Source: Calliopum simillimum (Eukaryota > Arthropoda > Insecta > Diptera > Lauxaniidae). From it: DNA of 64,000 bases. Numbering within the stretch: the stretch's first letter is position 1; every line of letters begins with the position of its first letter. Below, in pieces: positions 36,123 through 47,890 of the stretch. The translations under genes and the position numbers were made by a program. The notes below the pieces were generated by a model, which saw only the letters and a list, made by a program, of their open reading frames with translations, was not told where the DNA came from and did no database searches. The DNA is taken from assembly GCA_951812925.1 (NCBI GenBank), contig OX638368.1:120179309-120243308 (forward strand). Reading direction: 5' to 3'.

Positions 36123-38265
36123 TGTCGTAATTAAGAGGTTAGCTAAGAAAGATAACCATAATTTTAGTTAAGGGTAAAATCTCCACCACATGAACGAAAC
36201 CAGACGCAACGGCAACACTGCGCAACAGCTGTTTTTGACACGCAGCTGTCGCTCGATCTGTCCGCTGTTACAGGAACAGAAAATAAATTAAGACACAGAT
36301 CGAGACAGTCTTTGCGTACCTGACGACTAGTGAACAACAGTAGCAGCAAGCAGAAGTAGCAGACAAGGCGCTAAACAGCAAGGAAACCAGATATTTGATG
36401 AGTTAAAGTAGTAGTGGGGCATAGTAGCGTAGAGACCGCGGCACTAAACACAAGTAGCCCGATAATAAATCAGTTGCCTGTGGTTAGTACAAAGCTGAGG
36501 GTCACACAAACGAGTAGCCCGAAAATATATCAGTTATTCGTGGGTGCGATCTAGTGTCAAATGGAGTCGGGCATGCAAACAGCAGCGTAGTAAACGGATA
36601 AGGGGAACTTAGTCGCATACAGAAGAGCATTGTAATCAATAGCGTGAGAGTACTATTACGGAATAGTGCTCGGTGGCGAAATGAGTACAACCACATTTGA
36701 CGTGGGTAGCCCGATTAAAAATCAGTTGCTCACGGCTAAAATGTTAGTGGGGGGACCCGCCTCACGATCAAGCGCGATAGTATGTAAATCAGTTGGGTGC
36801 AGGTGTGCTCCCTCTCTCTCCGAAGGACAAAGGAGATACTGAGGGGTATACAATAGCGTAGACAATAGAGAGGGTAGCCATTCAGTAAGGCGTGAGTAGC
36901 CCGATACTATATCAGTTGCTCAAGACCAAAAAAATAAGTTTCAAGAATACGTACTTTATTTCTCACGTAGGTCTTGGTAGGGAGAACAGCCTTGCAATTA
37001 ACCCTTTGACGACCATAGGGACATATGTGTCCCAAGACAAAAATAAATTATATTTAAATAATTAAGAAACTGTTATATGTAATTTTGACATTTATCAGTT
37101 TCCAAACGCTTCTTTCATTTCTATTAAATCTGGCAACACCATCAGAAGAACCGTTATTTTTGTATGATCATTCTAATGTGACAGTTTGTATGGTGCAATA
37201 TTGCTATACTTTACAGCAGAATTTATATATGAAATTGTTTTTAATCATATTATAGTGTGAAATAATTGTTGTGAGGTTAGTAAATTGCTGTTAGTAAATT
37301 GCTGTTTTATACATTAATTGAACCATTATTTAAGTTAAGTATATTGATAAATCATAAAACTCAAAATGGGACACCGGTGTCTCTATGGTCGTAAAGGGTA
37401 ACTTTTCAACTCACTTTTGTACTACAATTTTACCAATTTCACAGGAATCAAAATAAAAAATTTAATGAACATGTTAGTTGACACTGAATTCGAATCCGAG
37501 GGCAGAATTATACTTCAGGATTTCGAGATATCCGTATTCGAAGCTGAGAAAGCGCTGTTTTCAATCTTACGGTGTAGTTCCAGGAGAAGGTGTAGTTTAA
37601 TTCTTTTGATGGCATCAAATAGCCCTAATCTTACCTATCAAGAGCATACCTTTAAATTTTTTAAATTGGAACCTTACTTTCCGAGTTATCACCCTTTGAA
37701 ATAAGTGCAAAGATGCATATAAAAATGTATGGGGAAAAAGTTTCCCTTAACGGCCATAGGGACACATATGTCCCAGAAAATTCCAGAAAAACCGTTAAAA
37801 TTTTTTGAATTTTTATTTTAAAATATGTTTTCTGGATGCCCAATAGACCATAATAAATAGCTAACATGGTTGCATGAGCTTCCAATTCCTTACGGTTCTG
37901 AAAGGGTTTAACCTGATAAAAAATCATTTTGTCGCAGGCGTGCTCTTTCTCTCTCTCTGAGGAACAAAGGAAATGCAGAAAGATAAATAATAACTACTAC
38001 TACAATTAACTAGTCCACGGCTAGCGGCGGAGAGAGCAACGCACAGGATCAAAAGGTGGTGGGTAGTAGAGAGACGTGTTTTATTCATTATGTTATTATA
38101 AGTATATTGAGAGAAACCGAATAAAGAAATGGAAATGAAGTAGATTAATAAAACTCCAACCCGTGACTTTGAATTTAACCAAGAGGCTGTCCTTTTACTT
38201 TATAAATTTTTGTAGGCGAACTCCTGGCCACCGGAGATCAAACCGCTTGCAGAAAGGTTCATTAC
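36123..38265 (+). mobile_element. LTR-like block of a retrotransposon, interrupted
   Basis: A GC-richer block containing four copies of GTAGCCCGAWNNNNNATCAG (near 36446, 36504, 36706 and 36896), CAACAGCTGTTTTTGACACG and an AATAAA-type signal near 38115. At 38225, TGGCCACCGGAGATCAAACC reads as the complement of a tRNA 3' end (its inverse contains a B-box-like GGTTTGATCTCC and ends in CCA), a plausible primer-binding site. No gag or pol follows, so it would be a solo or deleted LTR. The boundaries are estimates. A TTAA element at 37002-37907 is inserted in it: the CTCTCTCTCC...GACAAAGGA block before and the CTCTCTCTCT...AACAAAGGA block after are similar, hinting at an internal duplication. Confidence 0.4.
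37002..37907 (-). mobile_element. TTAA-type (piggyBac-like) MITE, 906 bp, copy 2
   Basis: It is an inverted relative of the element at 18793-19686. It is bounded by TTAA at 36998-37001 and 37908-37911 (one extra T at the right). Its ends are CCCTTTGACGACCATAGGG and GGTTCTGAAAGGG. The three palindromes are kept at 37018 (GGGACATATGTGTCCC), 37368 (GGGACACCGGTGTCTC) and 37759 (GGGACACATATGTCCC). It is inserted in the LTR-like block and so is younger than that block. Confidence 0.85.
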
Positions 38266-38446
38266 AAGTTTATGCAAAAATAATAGAAAAAGGTTCATGT
38301 CATTACTAGAGCAATTCACCAAAGTGCATGTGCGACATCTCAGTATGTGATAAGAACTACGAGAATCAAAAATTAAATAAAATACAATATTTGATTGTGA
38401 TGTAGCTCATTAAATTAAAATGTAACTGCATTAGCCTTTCAAAAGC
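38266..38446. other. Spacer
   Basis: No gene or repeat recognised. Confidence 0.4.
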
Positions 38447-38449
38447 TTA

Positions 38450-38661
38450 TAGGCTAGACAGACGACAGCTTAAATCCGGATTATAGACGTAATCTTTTTA
38501 TTGCATTACTTTAGGCATTTTTTAAATAAATATTTCATAGACATTGACTTAAGGAAAATTTCTCAATTCAGGGGCAAACAAAAAATGCCTTAAATCATGT
38601 AATAAAAAGTTCGCGTTTTTACGTCTATAATTCGGATTTAAGCTGTCGACTATCTAGTCTA
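38450..38661. mobile_element. TTA-flanked MITE (PIF/Harbinger-like), 212 bp
   Basis: TTA occurs on both sides (38447-38449, 38662-38664). The ends are inverted over ~45 bp: TAGGCTAGACAGACGACAGC at the left, and at the right the inverse of TAGACTAGATAGTCGACAGC, both continuing into TTAAATCCG and TATAGACGTAA. A 3-bp TWA-type target is typical of PIF/Harbinger (Tourist-like) MITEs. There is no coding capacity. Confidence 0.75.
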
Positions 38662-38664
38662 TTA

Positions 38665-39689
38665 AAGATCTTTCAGCAGTTCGCAAAGCTTTGTAAGCAT
38701 CCGCTTACTTGAATAACGGTTCAACATTGGTTTGATTGTAGTGCATTGAAGTTAAAGTGTTAACTATTGAATACAAAATAATATATTGAAAGCCATATTT
38801 TGATAAATGCTTTTGTTTGTTTATTCTTCTGGTTACATACATAAATAGCAACTTCCGTCAATTGGAAAATTCTACAGTATTTACATATTTAGCTTCTGCC
38901 TTTGTATTGAGTATTTCCCATTTGATTCCCATTTAAATGAAACACTTGAAAGTTAAATAAAAATATTAAAAGTGCTATTGCTGCTTATTGACATAAAAGG
39001 ATCAAAACTGATTTGAAAGAGCAAAAAGCATCCTTATGGTGAATTGAAAATGTAACCACTCATGTGAAAAACTATGCAGTACAATTGTGAAAGTGAAAGA
39101 TGCTTCACATCATAGCTGGTATGCTAGATGGCAATAGAAAAAATTATGTTTACAAATTTAAGACTGGACTTTAACAAATTTTGTGCTTCGCAAAATTTAC
39201 AATTTGAGACAAATGTACAAATTGAAATCAGCATTTCCAAGAAATCTTATTTAATTTATGTTAAATTGCAAAGAATTTTAGTTCATTATTTTAAAGTTTT
39301 AGACATTTTTTGTGTTTAGAAACCTCAAGTGAGATTTTTCGTAGAATATTTTTGTAGATCGCGTTGACCTATGTAAAACCAATTTATGGAAAAAGGGCAA
39401 CAAGACACATAAAACAGGAGCTAATGGGTTAAAATGTTCCCTATATAGTGCGGTTATGAGCTACAGACGGCAAGACTTATTCAAAAATTTGAAAGCTTAG
39501 TCAAACTCCGAAAATACTGTACTTTTGGTAATTTTAGTTAAAAAAAAGCAATAAATAATGCGTTAAAAATGTAATAAGTAAAATGCAATAATTCACTAGC
39601 AAAAAAAAAAAAAAAAAATTCTTTATTGCGTTTTCATTATTTTTTTTCTCATTGTTCTGGTGTTTGAAGCCTTTTTTATAGAATACTAG
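38665..39689. other. No gene seen
   Basis: AT-rich spacer. CTAATGGGTTAAAATG near 39421 looks like one orphan end of a TTAA-type element. Confidence 0.45.
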
Positions 39690-40215
39690 CATTTCCCGGT
39701 GTGCGCCGCTACACCTTCTCTTGTACAGAATGTTAGGTACATAGTTTCAGAGCTATGATGTTTTTTAAGGATAAATATTAATGATACATTATATTTTCTT
39801 TGGAAACACAAAAATTACGAAAAAAGAAATTTTTAAATTTTTGATTCCGACATCCTTGATGCAAAAATTTCTTTTTCGCTAAAATTTCCTAAAAAGTTAT
39901 AAAACGCGTAGAAAACACAAAAAAAAAACAATAATAAAAAAATTTTTAATTTTTGGAGGACCGTTGGGTGAAAAAAAAATGTTTTGCACTAAAATGTCGT
40001 GAAAAGTCATGAAACGCATAGAAAACACGAAAAAACGAAAAAAAAATGTTTGGGTCTGGCATCCTACGTGGGACTCTTGGGTGAAAAAAATATCCGAAAA
40101 AACTAATGATGCAGAAACTCGCGACATAGCCAAAAACGTAGAAATATAAATTTTCACTGCGATCGGTCCAGCCGTTTGGGAGTCTATTAGGACATACAAA
40201 CATTTATTTTTACTA
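39690..40215 (+). repeat. Decayed RTE/SINE-like 3' remnant
   Basis: GCATTTCCCGGTGTGCGCCG near 39691 and CTGCGATCGGTCCAGCCGTT at about 40158, followed by GGGAGTCTATTAGGACATAC and AAACATTT, resemble the head and the 3' tail of RTE-type retroposons and their SINE partners in insects. The interior holds two similar ~120-bp segments (GAAAACAC(A/G)AAAAAA near 39910 and 40021). There is no intact ORF. Confidence 0.4.
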
Positions 40216-40798
40216 GTATCGCCGGTGGCCAAATTTTGGCCATTTTCCTAAAGATAGATAACTTTTTTTCGCGTTCTGTTTTGTATAAAAGAAAGCCAGA
40301 ATATTAAGTATTGACAGAATTCAATACTTGTAGTTACCTTTTTTGGATGCAGAAGGTAAAGTTTATCTCAAAATTGAGTTACGTAAAAATTGGTGTAGTG
40401 GCTTAGCCGTTGTAGCTAGCGTATTTCATTTTGGGAGCGAGGCAACTTCTACTAAAAAAAAAGATTAATATTCTTTCTCAAAAAATCCGTTTATCTCCAT
40501 TCCAAATTAGCCGAGATAACCTTTTTTCTCTTTAGGCGCATGACACCACTCGCATATAAATTTTTCTTAACCTTTTTTCTCAGGGCTTAGCATATTAAGG
40601 CATAAGAACCGGTGTTATATTTCAGCCGTGACAGAGCATTATCAAACCGAATCTCACTGCAAAAATGGCACTAAGCCTTTATCAATACAAAACCAAAAAC
40701 CATTACATAGAAATATGCAAGGGCGAGAGTGTACCCATGCCATTGCAGAACTACAGTCCATTATATCGAAAATATTAACCAATTCGAAGAAAACGATG

Positions 40799-42190
40799 AA
40801 AGTCCAAAAGTATTGAAAAACGTCCAAAATATCGGCAAAAGTCAAAAAGTGTACAAAATATCAGTTGAATTCCACAAATAACATCTAAAATATCGGTAAA
40901 AGTTCAAAAGTATCAAGAAATACCGAATTCATCGGCAAATGTCCAAAATTATCGAAAAACATCCAAAATATCGGTAAAAGTCCAAAAGTATCGAGAAACA
41001 TCAAAAATATCGGTAAAGGTCCCAAAGTATCGGAAAACATCCAAAATATCGGTAAAAGTCCAAAAGTATCGAAAATCATCCAAAATATCGGTAAAAGTTC
41101 AAAAGTATCGAGAAACATTCAAAATATCGGTAAAAGTCCAATAACATTAAGAAACATCCAATCTATCGGTAAAAGTCCAAAATATCGAAAAACATCCAAA
41201 ATATCGGCAAAAGTCAAAAAGTGTACAAAATATCAGTTGAATTCCACAAATAACATCTAAAATATCGGTAAAAGTTCAAAAGTATCAAGAAATACCGAAT
41301 TCATCGGCAAATGTCCAAAATTATCGAAAAACATCCAAAATATCGGTAAAAGTCCAAAAGTATCGAGAAACATCAAAAATATCGGTAAAGGTCCCAAAGT
41401 ATCGGAAAACATCCAAAATATCGGTAAAAGTCCAAAAGTATCGAAAATCATCCAAAATATCGGTAAAAGTTCAAAAGTATCGAGAAACATTCAAAATATC
41501 GGTAAAAGTCCAATAACATTAAGAAACATCCAATCTATCGGTAAAAGTCCAAAATATCGAAAAACATCCAAAATATCGGCAAAAGTCAAAAAGTGTACAA
41601 AATATCAGTTGAATTCCACGAATAACATCTAAAATATCGGTAAAAGTTCAAAAGTATCAAGAAATACCGAATTCATCGGCAAATGTCCAAAATTATCGAA
41701 AAACATCCAAAATATCGGTAAAAGTCCAAAAGTATCGAGAAACATCAAAAATATCGGTAAAGGTCCCAAAGTATCGGAAAACATCCAAAATATCGGTAAA
41801 AGTCCAAAAATATCGAAAATCATCCAAAATATCGGTAAAAGTTCAAAAGTATCGAGAAACATTCAAAATATCGGTAAAAGTCCAATAACATTAAGAAACA
41901 TCCAATGTATCGGTAAAAGTCCAAAATATCGAAAAACATCCAAAATATCGGTAAAAGTACAAAAGTATCGAAAATCATCCAAAATATCGGTAGAAGTTAA
42001 AAAGTATCGACAACCATCGAAAATATCGATATAAGTCCCAAAGTATCGAAAAACATCCAAAATATCGGTAAAGGTCCAAAAGTATCGAGAAACATCAAAA
42101 ATATCGATAAAAGTCCAACAATATACAAAAACATCTAAAATATCGGCAAAGCTCAAAATATCGAAAAACATCCAAAATATCGATGCAGAA
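40799..42190. repeat. 39-bp minisatellite with 372-bp higher-order repeat
   Basis: The basic unit is about 39 bp (AAAATATCGGTAAAAGTCC then AAAAGTATCGAAAAACATCC). Three higher-order copies follow one another exactly 372 bp apart: the marker ATCGGCAAAAGTC recurs at 40831, 41203 and 41575. They are almost identical, with only a couple of substitutions seen. The array then decays into plain monomers to about 42190. Because 39 and 372 are multiples of three, the minus strand keeps a periodic open frame (PIFWMFxDTFGLL-like, 13 residues per unit), but stop codons split it. I treat this as satellite DNA, not a protein gene. Confidence 0.9.
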
Positions 42191-42379
42191 CGTGGACAGA
42201 GTGCAACGAAACAGGTTTTTGCAAGCAAGAGAAAAACAACAACAACAAAATCTCTCCCACTCCACTTTCACTTTCTCAACAACACAGCATGACACTAGGT
42301 GCTGTTGTAATTATTTGGGAAAATTTGACCCTGCTTTTAAATGCCTTAATGGCAACTTATGAGGATAGTTTTCGGTTTT

Positions 42380-42490
42380 GTACACCATAGTACCTATCAT
42401 ATAAAAAAATATCGAAAATCGGTTTAACGGTTAGGTCGCAAAACGGGCGAAAAAAAAACTGTTCACGTATTTATATATAGATATAGGAAG
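42380..42490 (+). repeat. Short retroposon-tail remnant
   Basis: AAATCGGTTTAACGGTTAGG with the ACGGGCG and TATATATAG context resembles the 3' tail of RTE/SINE-type elements like the one ending near 40215. The minisatellite may have expanded inside that element. Confidence 0.3.
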
Positions 42491-45400
42491 TCATTCCATA
42501 TCAAGACGGAAAATGAAAAAAAAATTAAATTTAATCCGATTACCTTCACTTTAACAATATCAAATGTCTATTGTTTACTTATGTTTAAAGAAATTTCAAA
42601 AAAATTATAAAAGAGGGCTTTTCTAGCAATTTATCTCAATTCGGCTCAGTTCATAAAATTTCCTTATACTTCGTTAAAGAATTTCTTAAAATAACTTAGT
42701 TATAACCAATATTTTGTCATAATCTATAGCAAAATGTCCAATTAGTCGCAATGGATTGCACTATGTACAAATGTGCCAAAATGAGAACCTGAAAAACAAT
42801 GACTGTTTAGGCAAGGTTAAACCCCTTATGAACGAGATATGTCATGCTTTCACACTTCTCTCTCAAAAACATCCATTCAGTGAGAGTATGGTCCCATATT
42901 TTAAAAGTCATGGAGACAAAGAAGAAAGCCGGTGTGGGTACAAATTTTGACTGGTGAATTATCTTCATGACCTGGTTGTTACCATACTAAAACTGTTTTA
43001 CTTTAACTGATAAATACTTACTCTTCAAATTGATAAGGTTATGGGGTAGTCATGCTATTTGAGGCAATTTGATAAGACCTGTACCGTTCAGAGAGAATAG
43101 TAAGTTAACTGTTCCTAAAAAAACGTGAAATTCGGAAATTAAACAAGGAAAAGCCGTGCTAAAAGCTTTGTTGTTGTTATTCTTCTAGACTCGATAAAAT
43201 GGGAAACTACATTAAAGGTACGGAAACTGGTAAGAGAACCATGAACAAAAATGATGAAAATTTTGCTTGCATAGTTGACTAACGTGCTTTTCGAAAGATT
43301 TCCCATTATGGCATATCGATTGAAAAAAAAATTCTAAAAGCATCATGTTCATTGTCAACTAACCTCTAATAAAATAAATATAAAAAAATTTGGTAATCAG
43401 GGCTAAAGTAAAATACTGATGGCATTGTTTACGATAGTACAACCCAAATTCATGTAAATTCAAGAAATATTTTAGACGAGCTCTTAACAATAACTTGATT
43501 AATTCGGGCAAGAGGACGTGGCACCATTCATGCAACCAAAATCTTCAAATGCAATACTTTGCTAAATATTGATCTTCTAAAAGATAGTCCATTTATATGT
43601 TGCGGTAAGTTTCTAGTATTCTAGGGAATTCTAAAAATACTCATATTGCAATGTTTGTTTTCGTTTCTTTATGGTAATATTATTACTCACCTGAATTTTT
43701 AAATTAATGATTCTTAAGTAGAAAAAATTTCGAACTGTAATTAATGACACTCCCACTACCATGAACCCAAACGAAGAAGACTCATGAATGCTACTGCGCA
43801 ATATGGCAGTAAATTTACTTAATTACCTACTGTACAGTAGGCGGCATTTATGTGATTCAATTAAAAATTTCTATAGAATTCAGAAGTTAAAATGTTTGCT
43901 TTTTTTACATAGCGTTAAATTACAATTCTTAAAATTATTCTCAATTAACCTTAAATTTCTTCCCAGCTACCTATGCGGCTTGTGTAATGTATATATTTTA
44001 CGCACACAGAAACCATGAGAATGCCAAGGTATTTTTAAATTATGAAACAACGAAATTTAATTCATGCGCTACTTAAATGCTTAAAGTTTCATCGATTGAT
44101 TTCCACTCAAAAATACATAACATATTTTAAGAATTCGGAAGCCAATACATATCTACATAATTTACGTATGTACGTAAATAAGTTAATAGCTCCTAGTAAC
44201 ATTTATGCTTTTTCCTATGCCTTCGGCAAAGTGGGCGTGCAATTATGCCTGTATGTTTCTTTGTTTGTTTGTTTGTTTGTATGAAGTGCGTTTGTTTACA
44301 AGCAATTAGCTAAGTGGTGAAGTAAACACAAGTTTTGTTTTATCGCTTTTCCTTGTGAGAAGAAATTGTATTGAAAAAAAAAATAAAAATCGCTAAATGC
44401 CAGAAAAAATAGAAAAATTTAATTTTTTTCATATTTATTAAAAAAAAAAATACATTTTTGACGTCTCAAGAAATAAATTGAATGAGACAGAAATTGCATT
44501 GAAAGATATACTTACATATGTACCAATGGTTATTAGACCTCTGCATGATTGATTTTGTGACACCACTGCACTCTACTTCAGTACAGTTCATAATAAGTAC
44601 ATTGAGTAACAGATATGAATTAATGCAGCATCCAAAAATAATTTGTGTCGAGTGAGTGCAATAGTGACATTGAATTTTTATTTTCAAACTGAAATGAGTA
44701 CAATGAATACTTTTGGACTGAAGTGAGTGCAGTAGAGTTCGATGAAAAAAGGTCAAAAATATTTTTTTTGACATGGCCAGAAGTATCTCCGGGCCCTCTA
44801 AGTGAATTTTTTGCGTCCATTTTTGTAAAAAAAAATGTATTGCCTTAATCGATGGAATGATCTAAAATATATAATTATGTATAATGTTTTGGACACGAAC
44901 AGAGGTGCCTCCGGGCTCTCTAAGTGCTCATTTAGGGCACATTTTGTTAAAACAAATTTTAATGCACCGACCGATAAGAAAAGATATTAAATTTATTTCT
45001 AGAGCGATTACTGCAATAACACTGTTTTTACAAAAAAGCTCTAAATCGGTTAGTAAGAGGACCCAAAGATATCTCTGCTCAAGTAAAAAATATATTTTTG
45101 ATCTTTCTTCATCGATTGGAGTACACTAAATAGAGTCGACATTTAGATTCATTCCAAAAACGACTCAAAAGTTAGAAGGATTCTTGAAAACGATATCTGC
45201 ATAAGTACTGAAAAATTGCATAAGATACTACAAACATTTTATTGTTTTTCTGGAGAACCAATAGCAGGCCCACTCCAATTTTTGGAGTACTGGTAAGTTA
45301 TACCTGTAGCTTTTTTTATAAGAAAAATAAAAAATATCAAAAATGACATATTTTGGGAAATTCAATTTAAATTTTTTTTTCAGTGTAAACTATATATAAG

Positions 45401-46117
45401 AAAATATTATTTTTTCTAATTTTTATTTTAAAGACTGTTTCAAGACAAATCATTTGACACCATAAAATTGAGAGTTGGATAAATGCAACTAAAGTTATAG
45501 CTTCTCAAAAAAAAAAACTAACATAAAAATTTCAAAGTCCCATATCTCCGTCATTTTTTTTCAATTTTGAAAAAATATTTGGTAGTAATTTTCTCCACTA
45601 TGCTGCTATTGCTTATGACAATTTATAGTCAAATCGGTTTCTATGAACAAATTTCTTGATCGTTTTGACATGGTTTACACCAGATGTGGAATTCCATAAT
45701 TGATTGTGTTTCAGTTTTATTAAACCTTTGATTAAGTCTATTACGTATGTCATTCTCATTCATGTTTCATTTTAAATTTAAAGAATTACATATCTACAAA
45801 TTTATTTCTACTTTAAGTATATGCATGTCTATTCTAATCCAATCAAATGCAAGTCCTATGACAATTTACAACATAAACCAATGTACTGACTACAGCTTTT
45901 GTCACAGATGTTACACATTTGAAATATTGTTTGAGAGTAAATCTTTCCTACTTGTTGCTGCATGACAGAGAAAGCTGAAGTGTGTAGTGGAGCCTGACAC
46001 ATCCAATCCCTTTATATTCATCTTTATTGACCATAAGGAAAAGTATTTATGTATAAACATTTTTATAGGTTTAATAAACGAGTATACGCATTTTGTATTA
46101 AAATAGAAAAAAAGGCT
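42491..46117. other. Gene-poor stretch with minor repeats
   Basis: No gene recognised. Items seen: a relic of the mini-me-like module at about 43490-43565 (GGCAAGAGGACGTGGCACC, minus orientation); a (TTTG)n run at 44257-44280; and two diverged copies of a ~120-bp segment near 44764 and 44885 (CTCCGGGCCCTCTAAGTG and CTCCGGGCTCTCTAAGTG). The ORFs near 44.5-45.1 kb belong to that duplicated segment and are not convincing genes. Confidence 0.45.
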
Positions 46118-46120
46118 TTA

Positions 46121-46275
46121 GGGGCTGTCCATAAACTCCGTGACGCTCCTAGGGGGGGGGGAGGTGGGCAAGCGTCACGCTTGGTGTATTTTATTTTTTT
46201 TTGATATGAAACTACCATAGGGAGGGGGGGTTCAATATAGCGAATTTTAGCGTCACGGAGCTTATGGACAGCCCC
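46121..46275. mobile_element. TTA-flanked hairpin MITE (PIF/Harbinger-like), 155 bp
   Basis: The ends are GGGGCTGTCCATAAACTCCG, continuing TGACGCT, and the near-exact inverse (AGCGTCACGGAGCTTATGG, then ACAGCCCC). TTA stands on both sides (46118-46120, 46276-46278), a Tourist/PIF-Harbinger type target. It carries long G runs internally. A half relic seems present near 1880-1990. Confidence 0.8.
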
Positions 46276-46299
46276 TTAGAAACTTTCATTTTGCTACAG

Positions 46300-47890
46300 A
46301 TATTTTTGCACAGAAATACTATTTTCGGTTTCCGAAAATACCACGGAACAATTGAACAGGTTAATAGAATCACAAATGAATTAAGGAAGGCTTTCGAACA
46401 AAGTGAATACTGTACAGCAGTTTTTCTCGACGTAGCTCAAGCGTTTGATAAAGTATGGCATGAAGGCCTTATCAATAAAATTAAACACGTACTGCCTTTT
46501 AACGTCCACAAAACATTTATTTCTTATCTGGAAAGCAGGCATTTTAGAATTAGACATAACAGTTTTATTTCGTCACCTTTCAAAATTAATGCAGGTGTCC
46601 CTCAAGGAAGCGTGCTGGGTCCTTTTCTGTACTTACTGTATACCTCTGATTTACCTATTATTGCTGGCACAACCATATCTACTTTTGCAGATTTTAAGTT
46701 GTAGTCGTTGTCCCCTAGAAGCGGCACGAAAACTTCAACTTCATTTAAACTCTATCGAAAAGTGGTTGCTGCTATGGCGCATAAAAGTAAATGAACAAAA
46801 ATGCAAGCAGGTTACTTTTACCCTTAGGCGAGGTAATTGCCCTGCTATCACATTAAATAACACTTCAATCCCTCAATCTGAAAACGTCACATACCTAGGT
46901 ATTCATTTAGACAGACGGCTTACGTGGCGAAAGCATATTGAAGCCAAAAAAACGCATGTTAAACTAAAAGCCTCCAGTCTACATTGGCTCATAAATAGCC
47001 AGTCCCGTCTGAAACTTGAATATAAAATCCTTTTATATCAATCCATCATTAAGCCAATTTGGTTATATGGTATACAGTTATGGGGTAACGCCAGCTCCTC
47101 GAACATTGAACTAATACAACGGACTCAGTCAAAAATTCTAAGAATCATGACTGGTGCTCCATGGTATATACGGAACGAAAACATACATCGGGACCTTTGC
47201 ATCCCCTTGGTCAAAGACGAAATCAACAAATACAAGCAAAGTTACGTTGCAAAATTGCTGTATCATCCTAATCCATTGGCACGGAGGTTAAAAAATTTAG
47301 AAAATTTCTCCAGACTAAAAAGAAAGGATCGTCCTGCTATTGATATCGTTAGCAATTAGCTATGTTAAGCTGACTGAATTCTAAATTTTGTATGCAGCCG
47401 GTATCTGGCGCGTACTTTTTTTTCTATGCAGCCGGCGGTATCTGGCGCGTACTTTTTTCTATGCAGCCGGCGGTATCTGGCGCGTACTTTTTTCTATGCA
47501 GCCGGTATCTGGCGCGTACTTTTCCCTATGCAGCCGGTATCTGGCGCGTACTCTTTCTTATATTTCTGGTTCCTGCTACACATGCAGCCGGAACTACTGG
47601 CGCAAATTTGTATGGAGTTCTTTTCATTCAAACATCCTGCTAGGCGGGCAGCATGTTTGTGAGAAGACTGAACGTACAACAACTGCGTTCTTCTGCGCGT
47701 TTACCAAACTCCTAGGATGTACAAGTCCCTATTAACTCGGGAGACACATTGAACACTGAATTATATATAAGATTAATTATGTATAATAATGTTATTTAGG
47801 ATTAAGATTTTTAAACTTATTGTTAGTCTCCTAAGATGAGAAGATTCAATAAATGAATTCAAGTATTAAAAAAAAAAAAAAAAAAAAAAA
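46300..47890 (+). pseudogene. 5'-truncated jockey-like LINE with poly(A) tail
   Basis: The + strand encodes part of a jockey-clade reverse transcriptase: FGFRKYHGTIEQVNRI, then TAVFLDVAQAFDKVWHEGL (RT block with the first catalytic Asp), then INAGVPQGSVLGPFLYLLYT, then TISTFAD. The frame breaks exactly at the catalytic FADD, of which only FAD remains. Homology resumes in a second frame (CPLEAARKLQLHLNSIEKWL, NVTYLGIHLDRRLTW, YGIQLWGNAS, RTQSKILR) to a stop at 47359. A small deletion therefore removed the second Asp and shifted the frame. The 3' region carries tandem repeats (47392-47605) and ends in AATAAATG and a ~22-nt A run (47869-47890), the mark of target-primed insertion. Endonuclease and ORF1 are missing. 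Confidence 0.88.
47392..47605 (+). repeat. ~34-bp tandem repeat in the LINE 3' region
   Basis: ATGCAGCCGGTATCTGGCGC followed by GTACTTTTTTC is repeated five times (near 47393, 47428, 47462, 47496 and 47528), two copies carrying an extra CGG. A sixth diverged copy near 47582 (ATGCAGCCGGAACTACTGGC) may be the ancestral unit. Confidence 0.85.

Noticed and set aside
40799..42190. CRISPR-like appearance of regular repeats
   Set aside because: There are no unique spacers between repeats, and the genome is eukaryotic; it is a tandem satellite.
40885..42228. Repeated minus-strand ORFs encoding FLDTFGLLPIFWM-type peptides
   Set aside because: They are the translation of a 39-bp minisatellite; stops separate the blocks and there is no start context or conserved domain.
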